Numbered from the stretch's first letter, positions 28,769 to 38,809 are shown. The stretch: 64,000 bases of DNA from Lamprobacter modestohalophilus (GCF_016583905.1 NZ_NRRY01000019.1:62001-126000); one strand, 5' to 3'. Numbers and translations are program-made. The notes: generated by a model not told the origin, from the sequence alone.

Positions 28769-29992
28769 ATGGATATCACCGACACCTGGCAAGAACTGAT
28801 CATCCCCGGCGGCAAGATCGTCTACCTGGTCATGGACGGTCTCGGTGGGCTGGGCAGCGAGGAGACCGGACGCACCGCGCTGGATACCGCCGAGACGCCG
28901 AATCTCGATGCACTCGCGCATGATTCCTCCTGCGGCTTGCTAGAGATGGTCGGCCCCGGCATCACGCCGGGCAGCGGTCCCGGGCATCTGGCGCTGTTCG
29001 GCTATGATCCGCTGCGCTGGCGCATCGGCCGTGGGGTGCTCTCGGCGCTCGGCATCGATTTCCCCCTGCAGCCCGGTGATCTGGCCGCACGGGTCAACTT
29101 TGCCAGCATCAACAGCGCCGGCGAGATCACCGACCGGCGCGCCGGGCGCATTCCGACGGAGCTGAACCAGCGCCTCTGCGCCAAGATCCAAGACGCCCTC
29201 GACCTGGACTTCGACGGCGAGGTCTTCCTCAAGACCGAGTCCCAACACCGTGCGGTGCTGGTGCTGCGCAGCAGCCCAGATGGTGATGCGCTCTATGACG
29301 ACCTGCCGGACACCGACCCCCAGGCCACCGGTCGGCCATCGATCCCCATGCGGCCACAGTCGGATCAGGCCAAGACCGCGGCCGAGGTGGTCGCGCAGTT
29401 CCTCGAGCAAGCGCACGCGGCGATCGCTGACGAGCAACCTGCCAATGCACTGCTGCTGCGCGGCTTCCAGCGTCACCAGGTGATCCCCGGACTGCAGGAG
29501 CGCTTCGGCCTCAATGGGCTCTGCATCGCCGAGTATCCGATGTATCGCGGACTTTCAAGGCTGCTCGGGATGGACATCGCCGAGCCACCGACCGGCATGG
29601 ATGCCCTGTTCGAGTCGTTCGAGCAGCAGATCGGCGACGAGCATGATTTCTACTTCCTCCATGTCAAAGGCACCGATAGCGCCGGCGAGGATGGCAATGT
29701 CACCGAGAAGGTGGCGGTGATCGAAGAGGTCGATCGGCGCATTCCTTGGCTGTTGGAGCAGAGGCCGGATGTGCTCGTCGTCACCGGCGATCACTCGACG
29801 CCAGCGGTGATGTCGGCGCACAGCTGGCATCCGGTACCGGTGCTTCTGCACGCTCGGAACGCGCGTCGCGACGCTGCCCAGCGCTTCGATGAAACCAGCT
29901 GCCTGAAAGGCGCCCTCGGGCTGCGCCCGGGCTGCCACCTGCTCGGTCTCGCCCTCGGCCACGCCGGCCGCATGAAGAAATTCGGCGCCTAA
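28769..29992 (+). CDS. apgM: 2,3-bisphosphoglycerate-independent phosphoglycerate mutase, archaeal type
   Basis: 407-residue alkaline-phosphatase-superfamily mutase that interconverts 3- and 2-phosphoglycerate. Metal-binding LVMDGLGGL and TPNLDALA lie at the N-terminus, and the phosphorylated Ser lies in TPGSGPGHLALFGYDP. Later metal ligands are in HVKGTDSAGEDGN and VVTGDHSTPAVMSAHSWHPVP. It belongs to the ApgM rather than the GpmI branch. It sits last in the treZ-treY-GH13 row, linking glucan use to lower glycolysis. A GAGG site precedes the ATG. Confidence 0.93.
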   Translation: MDITDTWQELIIPGGKIVYLVMDGLGGLGSEETGRTALDTAETPNLDALAHDSSCGLLEMVGPGITPGSGPGHLALFGYDPLRWRIGRGVLSALGIDFPLQPGDLAARVNFASINSAGEITDRRAGRIPTELNQRLCAKIQDALDLDFDGEVFLKTESQHRAVLVLRSSPDGDALYDDLPDTDPQATGRPSIPMRPQSDQAKTAAEVVAQFLEQAHAAIADEQPANALLLRGFQRHQVIPGLQERFGLNGLCIAEYPMYRGLSRLLGMDIAEPPTGMDALFESFEQQIGDEHDFYFLHVKGTDSAGEDGNVTEKVAVIEEVDRRIPWLLEQRPDVLVVTGDHSTPAVMSAHSWHPVPVLLHARNARRDAAQRFDETSCLKGALGLRPGCHLLGLALGHAGRMKKFGA

Positions 29993-30051
29993 CGATCAAC
30001 CGGAGGCGCCGGTGGACTTCAAGCATCACCCCAGCACCGACTTTTGTCCGG

Positions 30052-32748
30052 TCAAGGCGTTGGCTGGTCACGATCGAAAAGGGTGATCACCACCCCATCG
30101 ATACGCTGGTCATGCGTTCGGTAGGGACGCAAGGTGACATCCTGGGTTTTTCCTTTCTCGCCTTCGGTCTCGAGCCGCTTGACGGCCATGCTCTCCATCA
30201 CCTCATGCGCAAGCGCCTCGAGCCTTGGTAAGTCGATATTGGGCCGGAGGTTGCCGATCGGCCGGCCAACATCGCCGTCGATCAGATTGAACAGCCGCTT
30301 GGCGCGCGGGGTGAACTGACGCACCCGCAGATCGCGATCGAGCATCAGGATCGGCAGGTTGACACTGCTCAGGAGGTTGCGGAGGTCGTTGTTGGTGGAC
30401 GTCAGCTCGGCGTTGCGATGCTCGAGCTCGTCGTTGACCGTCGCAAGCTCCTCGTTGGTGCTCTGCAGCTCCTCTTTCGCGGTCTCCAGCTCCTCGTTGG
30501 TGCTCTGCAGCTCCTCATTGGTCGATTGCACCTCCTCGTTGGCGGACTGCAGCTCCTCATTGGTGCTCTCTTGATCCTCGATGATCGACTGCATGTACGC
30601 GCGCGTCTCCTCCAGCTCCTTTTCCAGCTTGGCGATCCTTGCCTGATCCGCATCACTGTCCCGTTCCTTGCTGTCCCGTTCTTGGTCTTCTTGCGCGCCA
30701 TTGCTCGCCGAGGCGGATGCGCTCCCGGACTCAACGCCATGGACCGGATGTTCCTCGAACAGGATCAGATAGAAGCGCTCTAGGGCGTCCTTCGCTAAAG
30801 GAATGATGCGCAGACTCAGCTCGCTTCTAGGGCCATCCACCTTGAGCTCAATCCCGGTCTTGAGGACCGGCTCATCACTCTTGAGCGCGCGTTTGAACAG
30901 GTTGCGCAGATCGACCAGGATCTCCTGGCGAATCAGCTTGACCAAATCCAGACTCGCCGTGCCTGGCAAGGGCTCAAGGTAGCGCCCGGTCTTACCGCGG
31001 AAACTGATGACGGTCAGATCGCGGGTAACGATGACACCCGGTGGGCTAAACAGCGTGAGCACGGCGCGGTCGGCCTCCTTTCTGATCTCGGACTCGGATC
31101 GCCCACCGGGCTCATGCGCGTCGCCCTGAGGCTCGCGATCAGGCTCGCGCCGGGCAGGGGCAAACTCGTAGGTTGGCGTCGAGCTTGTCGATTGCTTGGC
31201 GTAGCTCTTGGCCTCCTTGTCCTCGAGCCGGAACAGATCGGAGCTGCTGCCGATACCCTCCGAGGCGCCGAGCAGCAGAAAGCCGCCAGGCTTCAGCGCG
31301 TAGTGGAAGATCTGCAGCACCCGCCGCTGGAGCGTGCTGCCGAGATAGATCATCAGGTTGCGGCAACAGATGAGATCGAGCCGCGAGAAGGGCGGATCAC
31401 TGGCCACATTGTGCGGCGCGAAGACACAGAGGCCGCGAACCGACTTGTTGATCTGCCAGCCGCCCGAGACCTCATGGAAGAAGCGATTCAACCGCCCTTG
31501 CGAGATCTCGCCGCTGATTCGGCTTGGATAGATGCCACTGCGGGCACGCTCGATGGCCTGCTCGTCGATATCGGTGCCAAAGATCTGGACCGGAATGCTC
31601 GGCTGCGACCCGAGCGCTTCGAGCAGCACCATGGCCAGTGAGTAGGGCTCCTCGCCGGTCGAGCAGCCTGGCACCCAGATGCGCAACGTCTCATTCGCCG
31701 CGCGTCCCTTGAGCAGCGTCGGCAGCACCGAATCACGCAGCGCATCGAAGGTCTTCTGCTCACGGAAGAAGGCGGTGACATTGATCGTGATGTCGTGAAA
31801 GAGCGCGTCGACTTCATTGGGCTCGCTGCGCAGATACTCCAGATAGTCGCGGAACCGATCCAGCTTGCTGAGTAGCATTCGGCGTTTGAGCCGTCGCTTG
31901 ATGGTGGCATGCTTGTAGTAGCTGAAATCGTGTCCGGTCCGGGCGCGCAGGAGCCGAAACACCTGTGTTAGCTGGTCCGTGCTCGCCCCCGGGTCCTCCT
32001 CTCCCTCGGTCCGGCCGCCGCGATCGAGCAGATACGGATGTCGTGCAATCCGGCCCAGCTCCCGTGCGATCTCGGCCGGTGGCAGCACGAAATCCACGGC
32101 GCCACTGGCGATGGCGTTACCGGGCATGCCGAAATACTGCGCGCTGTCCTCGTCCTGCGCAAAGGTCATCCCGCCAGCGGCCTTGATCGCCTTGAGCCCC
32201 AGGGTGCCGTCTGAGGCCGTGCCCGAGAGCACGACGCCGATCGCGGCCGGTCCGATCTCATCGGCCAGCGAGCGCAGCATGAAATCGATTGGCAGCTCGC
32301 GATGCTCACTGCCGGCGCGCTCGCGACGGCTACCCTGTGTCAGCTGCAGTCTCCCGGCGCGCACCGCGAGGCTGTGATCGGGTGGCGCCACGTAGATATG
32401 GTTCGGCGCGATCCAGGCACCGTCTTCGGCCTCCTGCACCGGCAGATTGGTCTCGCGCGCCATGATCTCGCTCAGCAGACTCTCGCGGGTCGGCGCCAGA
32501 TGCTGCACCAGCAGGAAGGCCATGCCAGTATCCTCTGGCAGCGCATGCAGCAGGGCCTTGAACGCCTCCAAGCCGCCCGCCGAGGCGCCGATGCCAACCA
32601 CCGGCGCCGAGGGGGTCTCATGTGCATCGTTATCCGCTGCTGTCGTCGTCGGCTCCTCCGCGTTTGTCGTCGTCGGCTCCTCCGCGTTATCCGCAGGGCT
32701 GGCCGGCGCCTCTGCGTGACCTGTAGTGCTGTCTTCTTTGCTCGCCAC
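30052..32748 (-). CDS. CheB-CheR-PAS fusion signalling protein
   Basis: ~898-residue protein combining a CheB methylesterase domain (VVGIGASAGGLEAF, SGTASDGTLGLKAIKAAGG), a CheR methyltransferase domain (FFREQKTFDALRD, IWVPGCSTGEEPYSLAM, DLICCRNLMIYL), a long coiled coil of repeated STNEELQ heptad-like units and a C-terminal PAS domain (LPILMLDRDLRVRQFTPRAK). The usual N-terminal receiver domain of CheB is missing. Such proteins usually carry a histidine kinase at the end; this one stops after PAS. I prefer the GTG at 32748 with GGAGG 10 nt upstream over a TTG at 32775. The N-terminal ~35 residues include NAEEPTTTNAEEPTTT. No chemotaxis cluster is adjacent. Confidence 0.9.
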   Translation of the reverse strand: MASKEDSTTGHAEAPASPADNAEEPTTTNAEEPTTTAADNDAHETPSAPVVGIGASAGGLEAFKALLHALPEDTGMAFLLVQHLAPTRESLLSEIMARETNLPVQEAEDGAWIAPNHIYVAPPDHSLAVRAGRLQLTQGSRRERAGSEHRELPIDFMLRSLADEIGPAAIGVVLSGTASDGTLGLKAIKAAGGMTFAQDEDSAQYFGMPGNAIASGAVDFVLPPAEIARELGRIARHPYLLDRGGRTEGEEDPGASTDQLTQVFRLLRARTGHDFSYYKHATIKRRLKRRMLLSKLDRFRDYLEYLRSEPNEVDALFHDITINVTAFFREQKTFDALRDSVLPTLLKGRAANETLRIWVPGCSTGEEPYSLAMVLLEALGSQPSIPVQIFGTDIDEQAIERARSGIYPSRISGEISQGRLNRFFHEVSGGWQINKSVRGLCVFAPHNVASDPPFSRLDLICCRNLMIYLGSTLQRRVLQIFHYALKPGGFLLLGASEGIGSSSDLFRLEDKEAKSYAKQSTSSTPTYEFAPARREPDREPQGDAHEPGGRSESEIRKEADRAVLTLFSPPGVIVTRDLTVISFRGKTGRYLEPLPGTASLDLVKLIRQEILVDLRNLFKRALKSDEPVLKTGIELKVDGPRSELSLRIIPLAKDALERFYLILFEEHPVHGVESGSASASASNGAQEDQERDSKERDSDADQARIAKLEKELEETRAYMQSIIEDQESTNEELQSANEEVQSTNEELQSTNEELETAKEELQSTNEELATVNDELEHRNAELTSTNNDLRNLLSSVNLPILMLDRDLRVRQFTPRAKRLFNLIDGDVGRPIGNLRPNIDLPRLEALAHEVMESMAVKRLETEGEKGKTQDVTLRPYRTHDQRIDGVVITLFDRDQPTP

Positions 32749-32851
32749 TCGCCTCAAACCTCCGCACAGGATCAAGCGACGAGCCTAACATCCTGCGTGC
32801 GTGATCTTCACGATCGTTAAAGAACGCACGCGGAGGGATCGCCATCGAGAC

Positions 32852-32880
32852 TTGCCAACTTTTGCCATCGGCGCTAATTT
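32852..32880 (+). promoter_or_regulatory. Candidate parDE promoter
   Basis: TTGCCA (32852-32857) and TAATTT (32875-32880) are separated by 17 bp and end 6 bp before the parD ATG. If used, transcription would start at or next to the start codon, giving a leaderless message. This was matched by eye only. Confidence 0.4.
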
Positions 32881-32886
32881 CTCGAC

Positions 32887-33126
32887 ATGAGCACCATGAA
32901 CATCTCCCTCCCAGACTCACTGAAAACCTACGTCGATGAACAGGTTGCTGGTCGGCAATTTGGAACCAGCAGTGAGTACGTGCGCGATCTGATCCGCCGT
33001 GATCAAGACCGGCAGCGTCTGCGTGGACTTCTCCTCGACGGGGCCACTTCCGGAACCGGAGCGGTGGCTGATCCGGCCTACTTCGACGCATTACGCAAGC
33101 GCGTTCGTCAAGGTAAGGCCGATTGA
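32887..33126 (+). CDS. parD: ParD-family antitoxin
   Basis: 79-residue type II antitoxin. The N-terminal ribbon-helix-helix (MNISLPDSLKTYVDEQVA, TSSEYVRDLIRRDQDR) binds DNA, and the C-terminal part (DPAYFDALRKRVRQGK) binds the toxin. No Shine-Dalgarno site is obvious before the ATG. The stop overlaps the toxin's start as TTGA. Confidence 0.9.
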   Translation: MSTMNISLPDSLKTYVDEQVAGRQFGTSSEYVRDLIRRDQDRQRLRGLLLDGATSGTGAVADPAYFDALRKRVRQGKAD

Positions 33127-33455
33127 CGACGAAGAAAGTCATACCGCGGCGCCTCGCGATTCAGGATGTCGACGAGATCATCGAGCATTATCTGGAGACC
33201 AGTCCGGAAGCTATTGCCCTTGGGTTCGTGGATGCGCTGGAATCCGCCTATGCTCGGATCGGCTCGAACCCTGCAATTGGCTCACTGCGATACGCCTACG
33301 AGCTAGAGCTGCCGGGTCTGCGGTCATGGCCGCTCAAGCGCTACCCCTACCTGATTTTCTATCTGGAAGAGGATGAACACATCGACGTCTGGCGAGTCCT
33401 CCATGGCAGCCAGGATGTGCCTCGATGGATGCACGAGCAAGACGGGCTGGAGTGA
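33123..33455 (+). CDS. parE: ParE/RelE-superfamily toxin
   Basis: 110-residue toxin of the ParE fold, expected to act on gyrase or on translation. Typical segments are IQDVDEIIEHYLETSPEAIALGF, LRSWPLKRYPYLIFYLEEDE and IDVWRVLHGSQDVPRW. The start is TTG at 33123, overlapping the antitoxin stop by 4 bp, so toxin output depends on coupled, weak initiation. Confidence 0.9.
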   Translation: MTTKKVIPRRLAIQDVDEIIEHYLETSPEAIALGFVDALESAYARIGSNPAIGSLRYAYELELPGLRSWPLKRYPYLIFYLEEDEHIDVWRVLHGSQDVPRWMHEQDGLE

Positions 33456-33472
33456 TCCTTAGACTGAGGCGC

Positions 33473-34111
33473 TCAACCCACACCAGCGGACTCTCCCTCA
33501 CCAGGCGGACAGAGGGCGACCATATTGCACAGCATCGCCAGGCTGTCGGCTTCCATCTTCTCCATCACCTTTGCGCGGTGGGTCTCGACCGTGCGCGGGC
33601 TGATTTCCAGCTCGCGCGCGATGTCCTTGTTCGATAGGCCTTGGGTCGCCAAGGTCATCACCTGCTGCTCGCGTGGGGTCAAGGTCGCGCAGCGCGTGCG
33701 CACGGTCTCCACCGCGCGGGCATCGTCACGGCGTCGGCGGTCGATCTCGAAGGCGCGCTCGATGCGCTCGGTCAGCTTGCTCTTGCTGACCGGCTTCTCG
33801 AGGAAATCCACCGCGCCCAACTGGACCGCGCGCACCGTGGTCGGCACATCGCCGAATCCGGACAGGAAGATGATCGGCAGGTCATAGCCGCGTTGACGTA
33901 GCGCCTGCTGCAGCTCCAAGCCGGTCATCTCCGGCATGCGCATGTCGAGCACCAGGCAGCCGCGGTCATCGTCCGCGCAGGAGCCGAGAAACGCCTTGGC
34001 ACTCGCAAAGCCCTGCACCCGATAGCCGAGCATCTCCAGCAGCAGCTGCATCGATTCGCGCATGGCCTCGTCGTCATCGACGATGTAGACACATTGATTC
34101 TCATCCATCAT
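33473..34111 (-). CDS. FixJ/NarL-family response regulator
   Basis: 212-residue regulator. The receiver domain (1-~120) has the acidic pocket VDDDE and phosphoacceptor Asp56 in LVLDMRMPEMTG. The LuxR-type HTH (~140-205) reads TPREQQVMTLATQGLSNKDIARELEISPRTVETH. The layout matches FixJ. Its ATG overlaps the sensor kinase stop as ATGA, so the two form a co-translated pair. Target genes are unknown. Confidence 0.93.
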   Translation of the reverse strand: MMDENQCVYIVDDDEAMRESMQLLLEMLGYRVQGFASAKAFLGSCADDDRGCLVLDMRMPEMTGLELQQALRQRGYDLPIIFLSGFGDVPTTVRAVQLGAVDFLEKPVSKSKLTERIERAFEIDRRRRDDARAVETVRTRCATLTPREQQVMTLATQGLSNKDIARELEISPRTVETHRAKVMEKMEADSLAMLCNMVALCPPGEGESAGVG

Positions 34112-35976
34112 TGGTCTCCTGAATGGGCCAGCGGCAGCATGAAATGGAACCTGGCGCCCTCGCTCGAGCTGGGATCGACCCAGAGCTTGCCGCCATGGGC
34201 TTCCACGATATCGCGGCTGATTGGAAGCCCCATGCCGAGCCCGGAGCTGCGGCGCGAGGCGAACAGATCGAATAAGGCATGCTCATTCTCCACATCCAGT
34301 CCAGGGCCGGTGTCGCTCACCGTGACCTGAACCATCGGCGAGCCCGCGTCGGTTTTTTCCTCAGGGCTCACTTCGGACCTGCGGGAACAGGTTGCAATGG
34401 TCACTCGCCGCTCGGCCATCTCCGCCTCATCAATGGCCTGCACCCCATTGCAGATCAGGTTGACCATGACCTGCTCGAGCTGAATCGGGTCACCGAGCAG
34501 CCAGAGACCGGCTGAGCCCGAGGTGAAACGCAGCTCGACCTGGCGTTGGCTCGCGAACCAGCCGATCAGCTCGATCGTGCGCTCGATCAGGGGGTCGAGC
34601 TCAAGCGACTGCATCCGGACCTCCTTATGGCGCAAGAAATCACGCAGCCGCTCGACAATGGCACCGGCGCGCTCGAGCTGGGCATCGGCCTTGGCGATCA
34701 TCGGCTCTAGCATCGCCGCATCCTTGGGGCGCTGCGTCGCATCGGCGCCTTGCAGCTGCTCGAGCGCGGCGCGCCCGAAGAAGGCCGCGGCGTTCAGCGG
34801 CTGCGCCAGCTCGTGCACTAATGAGGTGGCGAGCACGCCGACCGCATTGACGCGCGCCGCATGGGCCGCGACCTCCCGCGCGATCTGCGTTCTCTGCTCG
34901 GCGCGCTTGCGGTCGGTGACGTCGATCTGCACGATCACCGCCCCCTGCCCTGTCTCCTCTCCCTTAGCCGCATCTCCCTTAGCCGCATCTCCTTCGGCAT
35001 CGAGCGGGGCAGCGGTCAACGCCAGCCAGTGCTCGCCATCCCGGCGTTCACAGGCAAATTCGGCGACGAACCGCTGGCGACGTCGCTCGAGCACGGCCGC
35101 CACGCCGTCGGCAATGGCAGCGGTCTCGGCCTTTGACGCCGGGCGCTCAGCCTCTGCTCGGGAGGCCTGATCGCGACAGGCGGCGAGATAATCCCATCCG
35201 ACATCGGCCCGGCGCGCTGACGACCCTGAGGTCGAGCGCTTCGGGCAGTTGGCAAAGCGCTGCCAGGCGTCGTTGGCGAAGACGACCCTGCCCTTCGCAT
35301 CCAGCACCAGCACCTCGGCCGGCAGGGCATCGAGGATGGCGTGGGCGCGGTGCTCGGTCGCCCGCTTGCTGCGCTCGAGCCGGCGCTCGGCGGTGATATC
35401 GACCAGTGCGCTGAAGCACTCAGGGCCGTCGTCGCCATAGCGGCGTGACGACACCAACCGCAAGGCCTGGGGCGCCGGCTCGGGACGCGGGCGGCGCGAC
35501 TCGAGATCGACCTCCAGTGGCTCGACCATCACGCCATCGGCGCCACCAACCACGGCTGAGACGTGATCAAGGAACCGCCGCATCTCACCGCCTGCCAACA
35601 GGACCGGAAACGGCGTGCCACCGAGCCGCAGGCGATCGCGCCCGAGCATCTGCGCGGCGGTGAGATTGATCTCGCGGATGCGCCCGCGCCGATCGAAGAC
35701 CGCAAAGCCGACCGGCGCTAGATCGAACAAGCGGGCGTAATGGTCGCGCGAGACCTCCAGGATGTGGCGCGCATCGGCAAGCTCGCGCCCCTGCAGCTCA
35801 AGCTCCACCTGGTGCGTTTGCAGCTCGAGCAGCAGATCCCGGGTTGCGTCGTTGGCTCCTCCGCCGTCCAGCAATTCACTGATCAGCTGATCGAGCCGAC
35901 GCGCCAGCTCGGGCTTGCTCAACACGTTTAGGACGGGCCCCCTGCCATGACCGGGCGCCCTTGCATCATCTGTCAT
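34108..35976 (-). CDS. PAS-domain sensor histidine kinase, FixL-like
   Basis: 622-residue kinase without clear membrane segments. The first PAS follows an N-terminal helix (~80-200: YARLFDLAPVGFAVFDRRG), a second PAS is ~225-340 (ILDALPAEVLVLDAKGRVVFAND), then HisKA with the phosphoacceptor in LVHELAQPLNAAAFF and a HATPase domain (NLICNGVQAIDEAE, DTGPGLD, GLGMGLPISRDIVEAHGG). A short repeated AAKGDAAKGEE segment lies between PAS2 and HisKA. The ATG at 35976 has GAGG upstream; an in-frame start at 36129 would add a poorly conserved extension. No heme-binding His is obvious, so oxygen sensing is not supported. Confidence 0.9.
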   Translation of the reverse strand: MTDDARAPGHGRGPVLNVLSKPELARRLDQLISELLDGGGANDATRDLLLELQTHQVELELQGRELADARHILEVSRDHYARLFDLAPVGFAVFDRRGRIREINLTAAQMLGRDRLRLGGTPFPVLLAGGEMRRFLDHVSAVVGGADGVMVEPLEVDLESRRPRPEPAPQALRLVSSRRYGDDGPECFSALVDITAERRLERSKRATEHRAHAILDALPAEVLVLDAKGRVVFANDAWQRFANCPKRSTSGSSARRADVGWDYLAACRDQASRAEAERPASKAETAAIADGVAAVLERRRQRFVAEFACERRDGEHWLALTAAPLDAEGDAAKGDAAKGEETGQGAVIVQIDVTDRKRAEQRTQIAREVAAHAARVNAVGVLATSLVHELAQPLNAAAFFGRAALEQLQGADATQRPKDAAMLEPMIAKADAQLERAGAIVERLRDFLRHKEVRMQSLELDPLIERTIELIGWFASQRQVELRFTSGSAGLWLLGDPIQLEQVMVNLICNGVQAIDEAEMAERRVTIATCSRRSEVSPEEKTDAGSPMVQVTVSDTGPGLDVENEHALFDLFASRRSSGLGMGLPISRDIVEAHGGKLWVDPSSSEGARFHFMLPLAHSGDQ

Positions 35977-36192
35977 GCCTACCTCATCGATCGCTGCCTC
36001 GCGGTCTCGCGGTCTCGCTGTGTGCCTAGGATAGGTCAGTGTCTTGTTCCCATAAACCGGAGCAAATTCGGCGCCAGCCTTGTCGCTTGGCCGGCGCAAT
36101 GGCGAGGCACAGGGAGCGCGGGCAACCAAATGGTTGCTTTAGACAGCCCCTTGGTTCTAAAGACCCGATCCTGGCTGGCAGGGTGAAACTGT

Positions 36193-36225
36193 TAGGGAGC
36201 TAGTAGGGAGCTAGTAGGGAGCTAG
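36193..36225 (+). repeat. 11-bp tandem repeat (tagggagctag x3)
   Basis: Three perfect contiguous copies lie in the 277-bp spacer between the kinase start and the polX stop. Nothing else is recognisable in this spacer. Confidence 0.85.
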
Positions 36226-36253
36226 GCTGGATTGCCCGTCATGCCCGCCAACG

Positions 36254-37978
36254 TCATCCGCGCTTGAGCAGCGTGCGCAGCGCCTCGAGCGAGCGGGTGT
36301 TGATCACATCCTCGGCCTCGAGCCAGCCGCGACGTGCCTGATCGACACCGAAGCGGATGTAGTTCAGATGGGTGCTGCTATGGGCGTCGGTCGAGATCGC
36401 GACCTTGACGCCCATCTCCTTGGCGAGGCGGCAATCAGCGTCACTGAGATCGAGCCGCTTCGGCTGGGCGTTGACCTCAAGGAAACAGCCCCGCTCGGCC
36501 GCTGCCGCGAGCACCCGCTCCAGATCCAGCTCATAGGCATCGCGCTTGCCGATCAGACGTCCACGCGGATGGCCAAGGATGGAGAAATTCGGGTTCTCCA
36601 TCGCCCGCAGCACCCGTTCGGTCTGCTGCTCGCGCGAGAGACCGAGCTTGTCGTGGATCGAGCAGACACAGAGGTCGAGCCGCTCGAGGATGGAATCCGG
36701 CAAGTCGAGCGAGCCGTCGTCAAGGATGTCGACTTCCGCGGACTTGAGCACTGTGATCCGACCGTCAAGCTCATCGTTCAGGCGATCGATGCGCTCGATC
36801 TGCTCGCGCAGCCGGGCCTCGTCGAGGCCGCCGGCGACGGTCAGGTTCTGGGTGTGATCGGTGATCGCCAGGTACGCATAGCCGCGCTCGGCGCCGGCCT
36901 CGGCCATCGCCCGCAGGCTCTCGTGCCCATCGCTGGCCCGGGTATGGCAATGCAGATCGCCGCGGATAACGTCGAGCTCGATGAGCTGCGGCAGCCGTCC
37001 CTGCTGCGCGGCCTCGATCTCGCCGTGGTGCTCGCGCAGCACCGGCTCGATATACGGCAGGTCCACGCTGGCATAGACCTCCTCTTCGGTGCGCCCGGCG
37101 ATGCGCTCGTCGTCGCGGAAGACGCCGTACTCGTTGATCTTGAGGCCGCGCTCGACCCCCATTCGGCGTACCGCAATGTTGTGCGCCTTGGAGCCGGTGA
37201 AATAGTGCAGCGCGGCGCCGTAGGCGTCCTCTGGCATCAGGCGCAGGTCCACCTGCAGGCCCGAGCGCAGCACCACCGTCGAGCGGGTCTCGCCCTGGGA
37301 GACGATCTCCCGGACCTCGTCATGGCCGGTGAATTGCTCCATCACCGCTGACCCTTCATCGGCGGTGACCAGGATGTCGAGATCGCCGACTGTCTCCTTG
37401 CGGCGGCGGAAGCTGCCGGCGACGGTGAGCTGCTGAACGCCTTCGATCCCGCCCAGATCCCTGGCGAGTGTGTCGGCGACCTCCTCGGCCTCCATCAAGC
37501 GCGTGCGCGCCTCCTGGCCCTGGCGCCGGGCCAGATGCTCGGCGATAGTCTCCTCGGTCTTGCGGCCAAAGCCCTCGAGCTGGCGCACCCGCTGCTGATC
37601 GACGGCCTGCTTGAGATCATCAAGATTCTCGATCCCGAGATCCTGATGCAGCGCCTTGACCCGCTTCGGCCCGAGTCCAGACAACTGCATCAGCTCGCTC
37701 AATTGGGCCGGCAGGGTCTCCTCGAGCTCATCGAGCTGGGGCAGCTCGCCGGTCTGCGCGATGGTCGCGATCTTCTCGGCCATGCTCTGGCCGATATCCG
37801 GCAGCTCGGTCAGGTCGGCGCCGTTCTCGACCCGATCGGCCAGGCTCTGTGCCAGCCCGGAGACGGTCTGGGCGGCTTGGCGATAGGCGCGCACCCGGTA
37901 GGCATCGCCGCCACCGATCTCGAGTAGATCGGCCGCGCGCTCGAGCCGATCAGCGATTTCTTGGTTATGGATGGTCAT
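36254..37978 (-). CDS. polX: PolX family DNA polymerase / 3'-5' exonuclease
   Basis: 574-residue DNA repair enzyme. An N-terminal 8-kDa-like HhH region ([30 protein letters not shown]) is followed by HhH motifs, a polymerase X palm with [17 protein letters not shown] (catalytic Asp pair in DLD) and a C-terminal PHP exonuclease domain ([37 protein letters not shown]). The length matches bacterial PolX. The ATG overlaps the stop of the truncated glgC frame as ATGA. That coupling is odd, since the two are functionally unrelated. Confidence 0.94.
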   Translation of the reverse strand: MTIHNQEIADRLERAADLLEIGGGDAYRVRAYRQAAQTVSGLAQSLADRVENGADLTELPDIGQSMAEKIATIAQTGELPQLDELEETLPAQLSELMQLSGLGPKRVKALHQDLGIENLDDLKQAVDQQRVRQLEGFGRKTEETIAEHLARRQGQEARTRLMEAEEVADTLARDLGGIEGVQQLTVAGSFRRRKETVGDLDILVTADEGSAVMEQFTGHDEVREIVSQGETRSTVVLRSGLQVDLRLMPEDAYGAALHYFTGSKAHNIAVRRMGVERGLKINEYGVFRDDERIAGRTEEEVYASVDLPYIEPVLREHHGEIEAAQQGRLPQLIELDVIRGDLHCHTRASDGHESLRAMAEAGAERGYAYLAITDHTQNLTVAGGLDEARLREQIERIDRLNDELDGRITVLKSAEVDILDDGSLDLPDSILERLDLCVCSIHDKLGLSREQQTERVLRAMENPNFSILGHPRGRLIGKRDAYELDLERVLAAAAERGCFLEVNAQPKRLDLSDADCRLAKEMGVKVAISTDAHSSTHLNYIRFGVDQARRGWLEAEDVINTRSLEALRTLLKRG

Positions 37979-38355
37979 GATGTCTGATGAGCTGCTTTAG
38001 CAAGATTCTGGGCCACAGCGTCCGCCGTGCCGGTGAACCAGGTCTTGCCGTTGAGCATCTGTGGCGGCACCACGGTCACGAACTGATCCGGAAACAGCGG
38101 CGAGATCGTCCAGGCCTTGCGCACATGCTCGATCAGCGACTGCGACTTGTATTGCACCAGCAGATAGATCGTCGAGATCCCGGAATTGACCAGATTGCTG
38201 AGCACGAAATCGATGATCCGGTAGCGCGAGCCAAACGGGACCGCCGGCTTCGAGCGCTTATCGGTAAGCGGGCGCAGTCGTGATCCCTGCCCTCCAGCCA
38301 TCACCATGGCCATGATGCTGTTGCGATTGCCAGCGCGTGATTGGGTTGGTTGCAT
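37975..38355 (-). pseudogene. glgC: Truncated glucose-1-phosphate adenylyltransferase (glgC N-terminal part)
   Basis: 126 codons encode the N-terminal third of ADP-glucose pyrophosphorylase: [77 protein letters not shown]. The frame then ends AKAAHQTS-stop where the intact protein continues for ~290 residues with the sugar-binding and hexapeptide domains. The reading frame is undamaged, so truncation looks recent or the fragment may be kept as a polX leader. It cannot make ADP-glucose alone. Another glgC elsewhere is possible. Confidence 0.85.
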
Positions 38356-38787
38356 CGCTAAGCTCCTGTCCCCTGTGTCGGTGAGTGACGGTTCAAAACC
38401 ACCGCCGATCGTTGATTTGCCCCATCCGAAGCAGTCATGGAGCCGCTCCGGCTCGAGGATCGATTCGATGACGGTCTCCTGATTGGAGGTCGGATCTGAG
38501 GGCGGCTCGGGGAGGCGGATCGGGGGGCTTGGCGTGCTGTCAGAAGCGCTGCGCAGATTGAGATCATGGAGCCTCCATCGCGACGGGTGGCTGTGTCCGT
38601 GGTTGTGTCCATTTCAGACTCAAGCAATCCGGGGGCCACAACGCCTTGGCCGGATGTCTATGCGGCACGGTCGTTGCTTCGTCGTTGCTATCAAGCACTG
38701 CGCCGAACAGGGCCGTCGCCGAGCGCTTCGCTTTCCTTAACGCTTGCCTCGAGACTTTCCTCGAGACTTCCCTAGAGCCAAGACCCG
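38356..38787. other. Intergenic region upstream of the HAD-TPP gene
   Basis: 432 bp between divergent glgC' and the HAD-TPP gene. No gene is supported; open frames on both strands lack family features. The right end (38771-38787) belongs to a leader sequence repeated at 40411-40426. Confidence 0.5.
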
Positions 38788-38809
38788 ATGAACACTGCGA
38801 TGACCGATG
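38771..38809 (+). repeat. Leader direct repeat, copy 1 (HAD-TPP start)
   Basis: The block cctagagc, a short purine-rich run, then 25 identical bases through ATG and the codons for MNTAMTD is shared with 40411-40448. It marks the 5' end of a duplicated segment. Confidence 0.8.
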
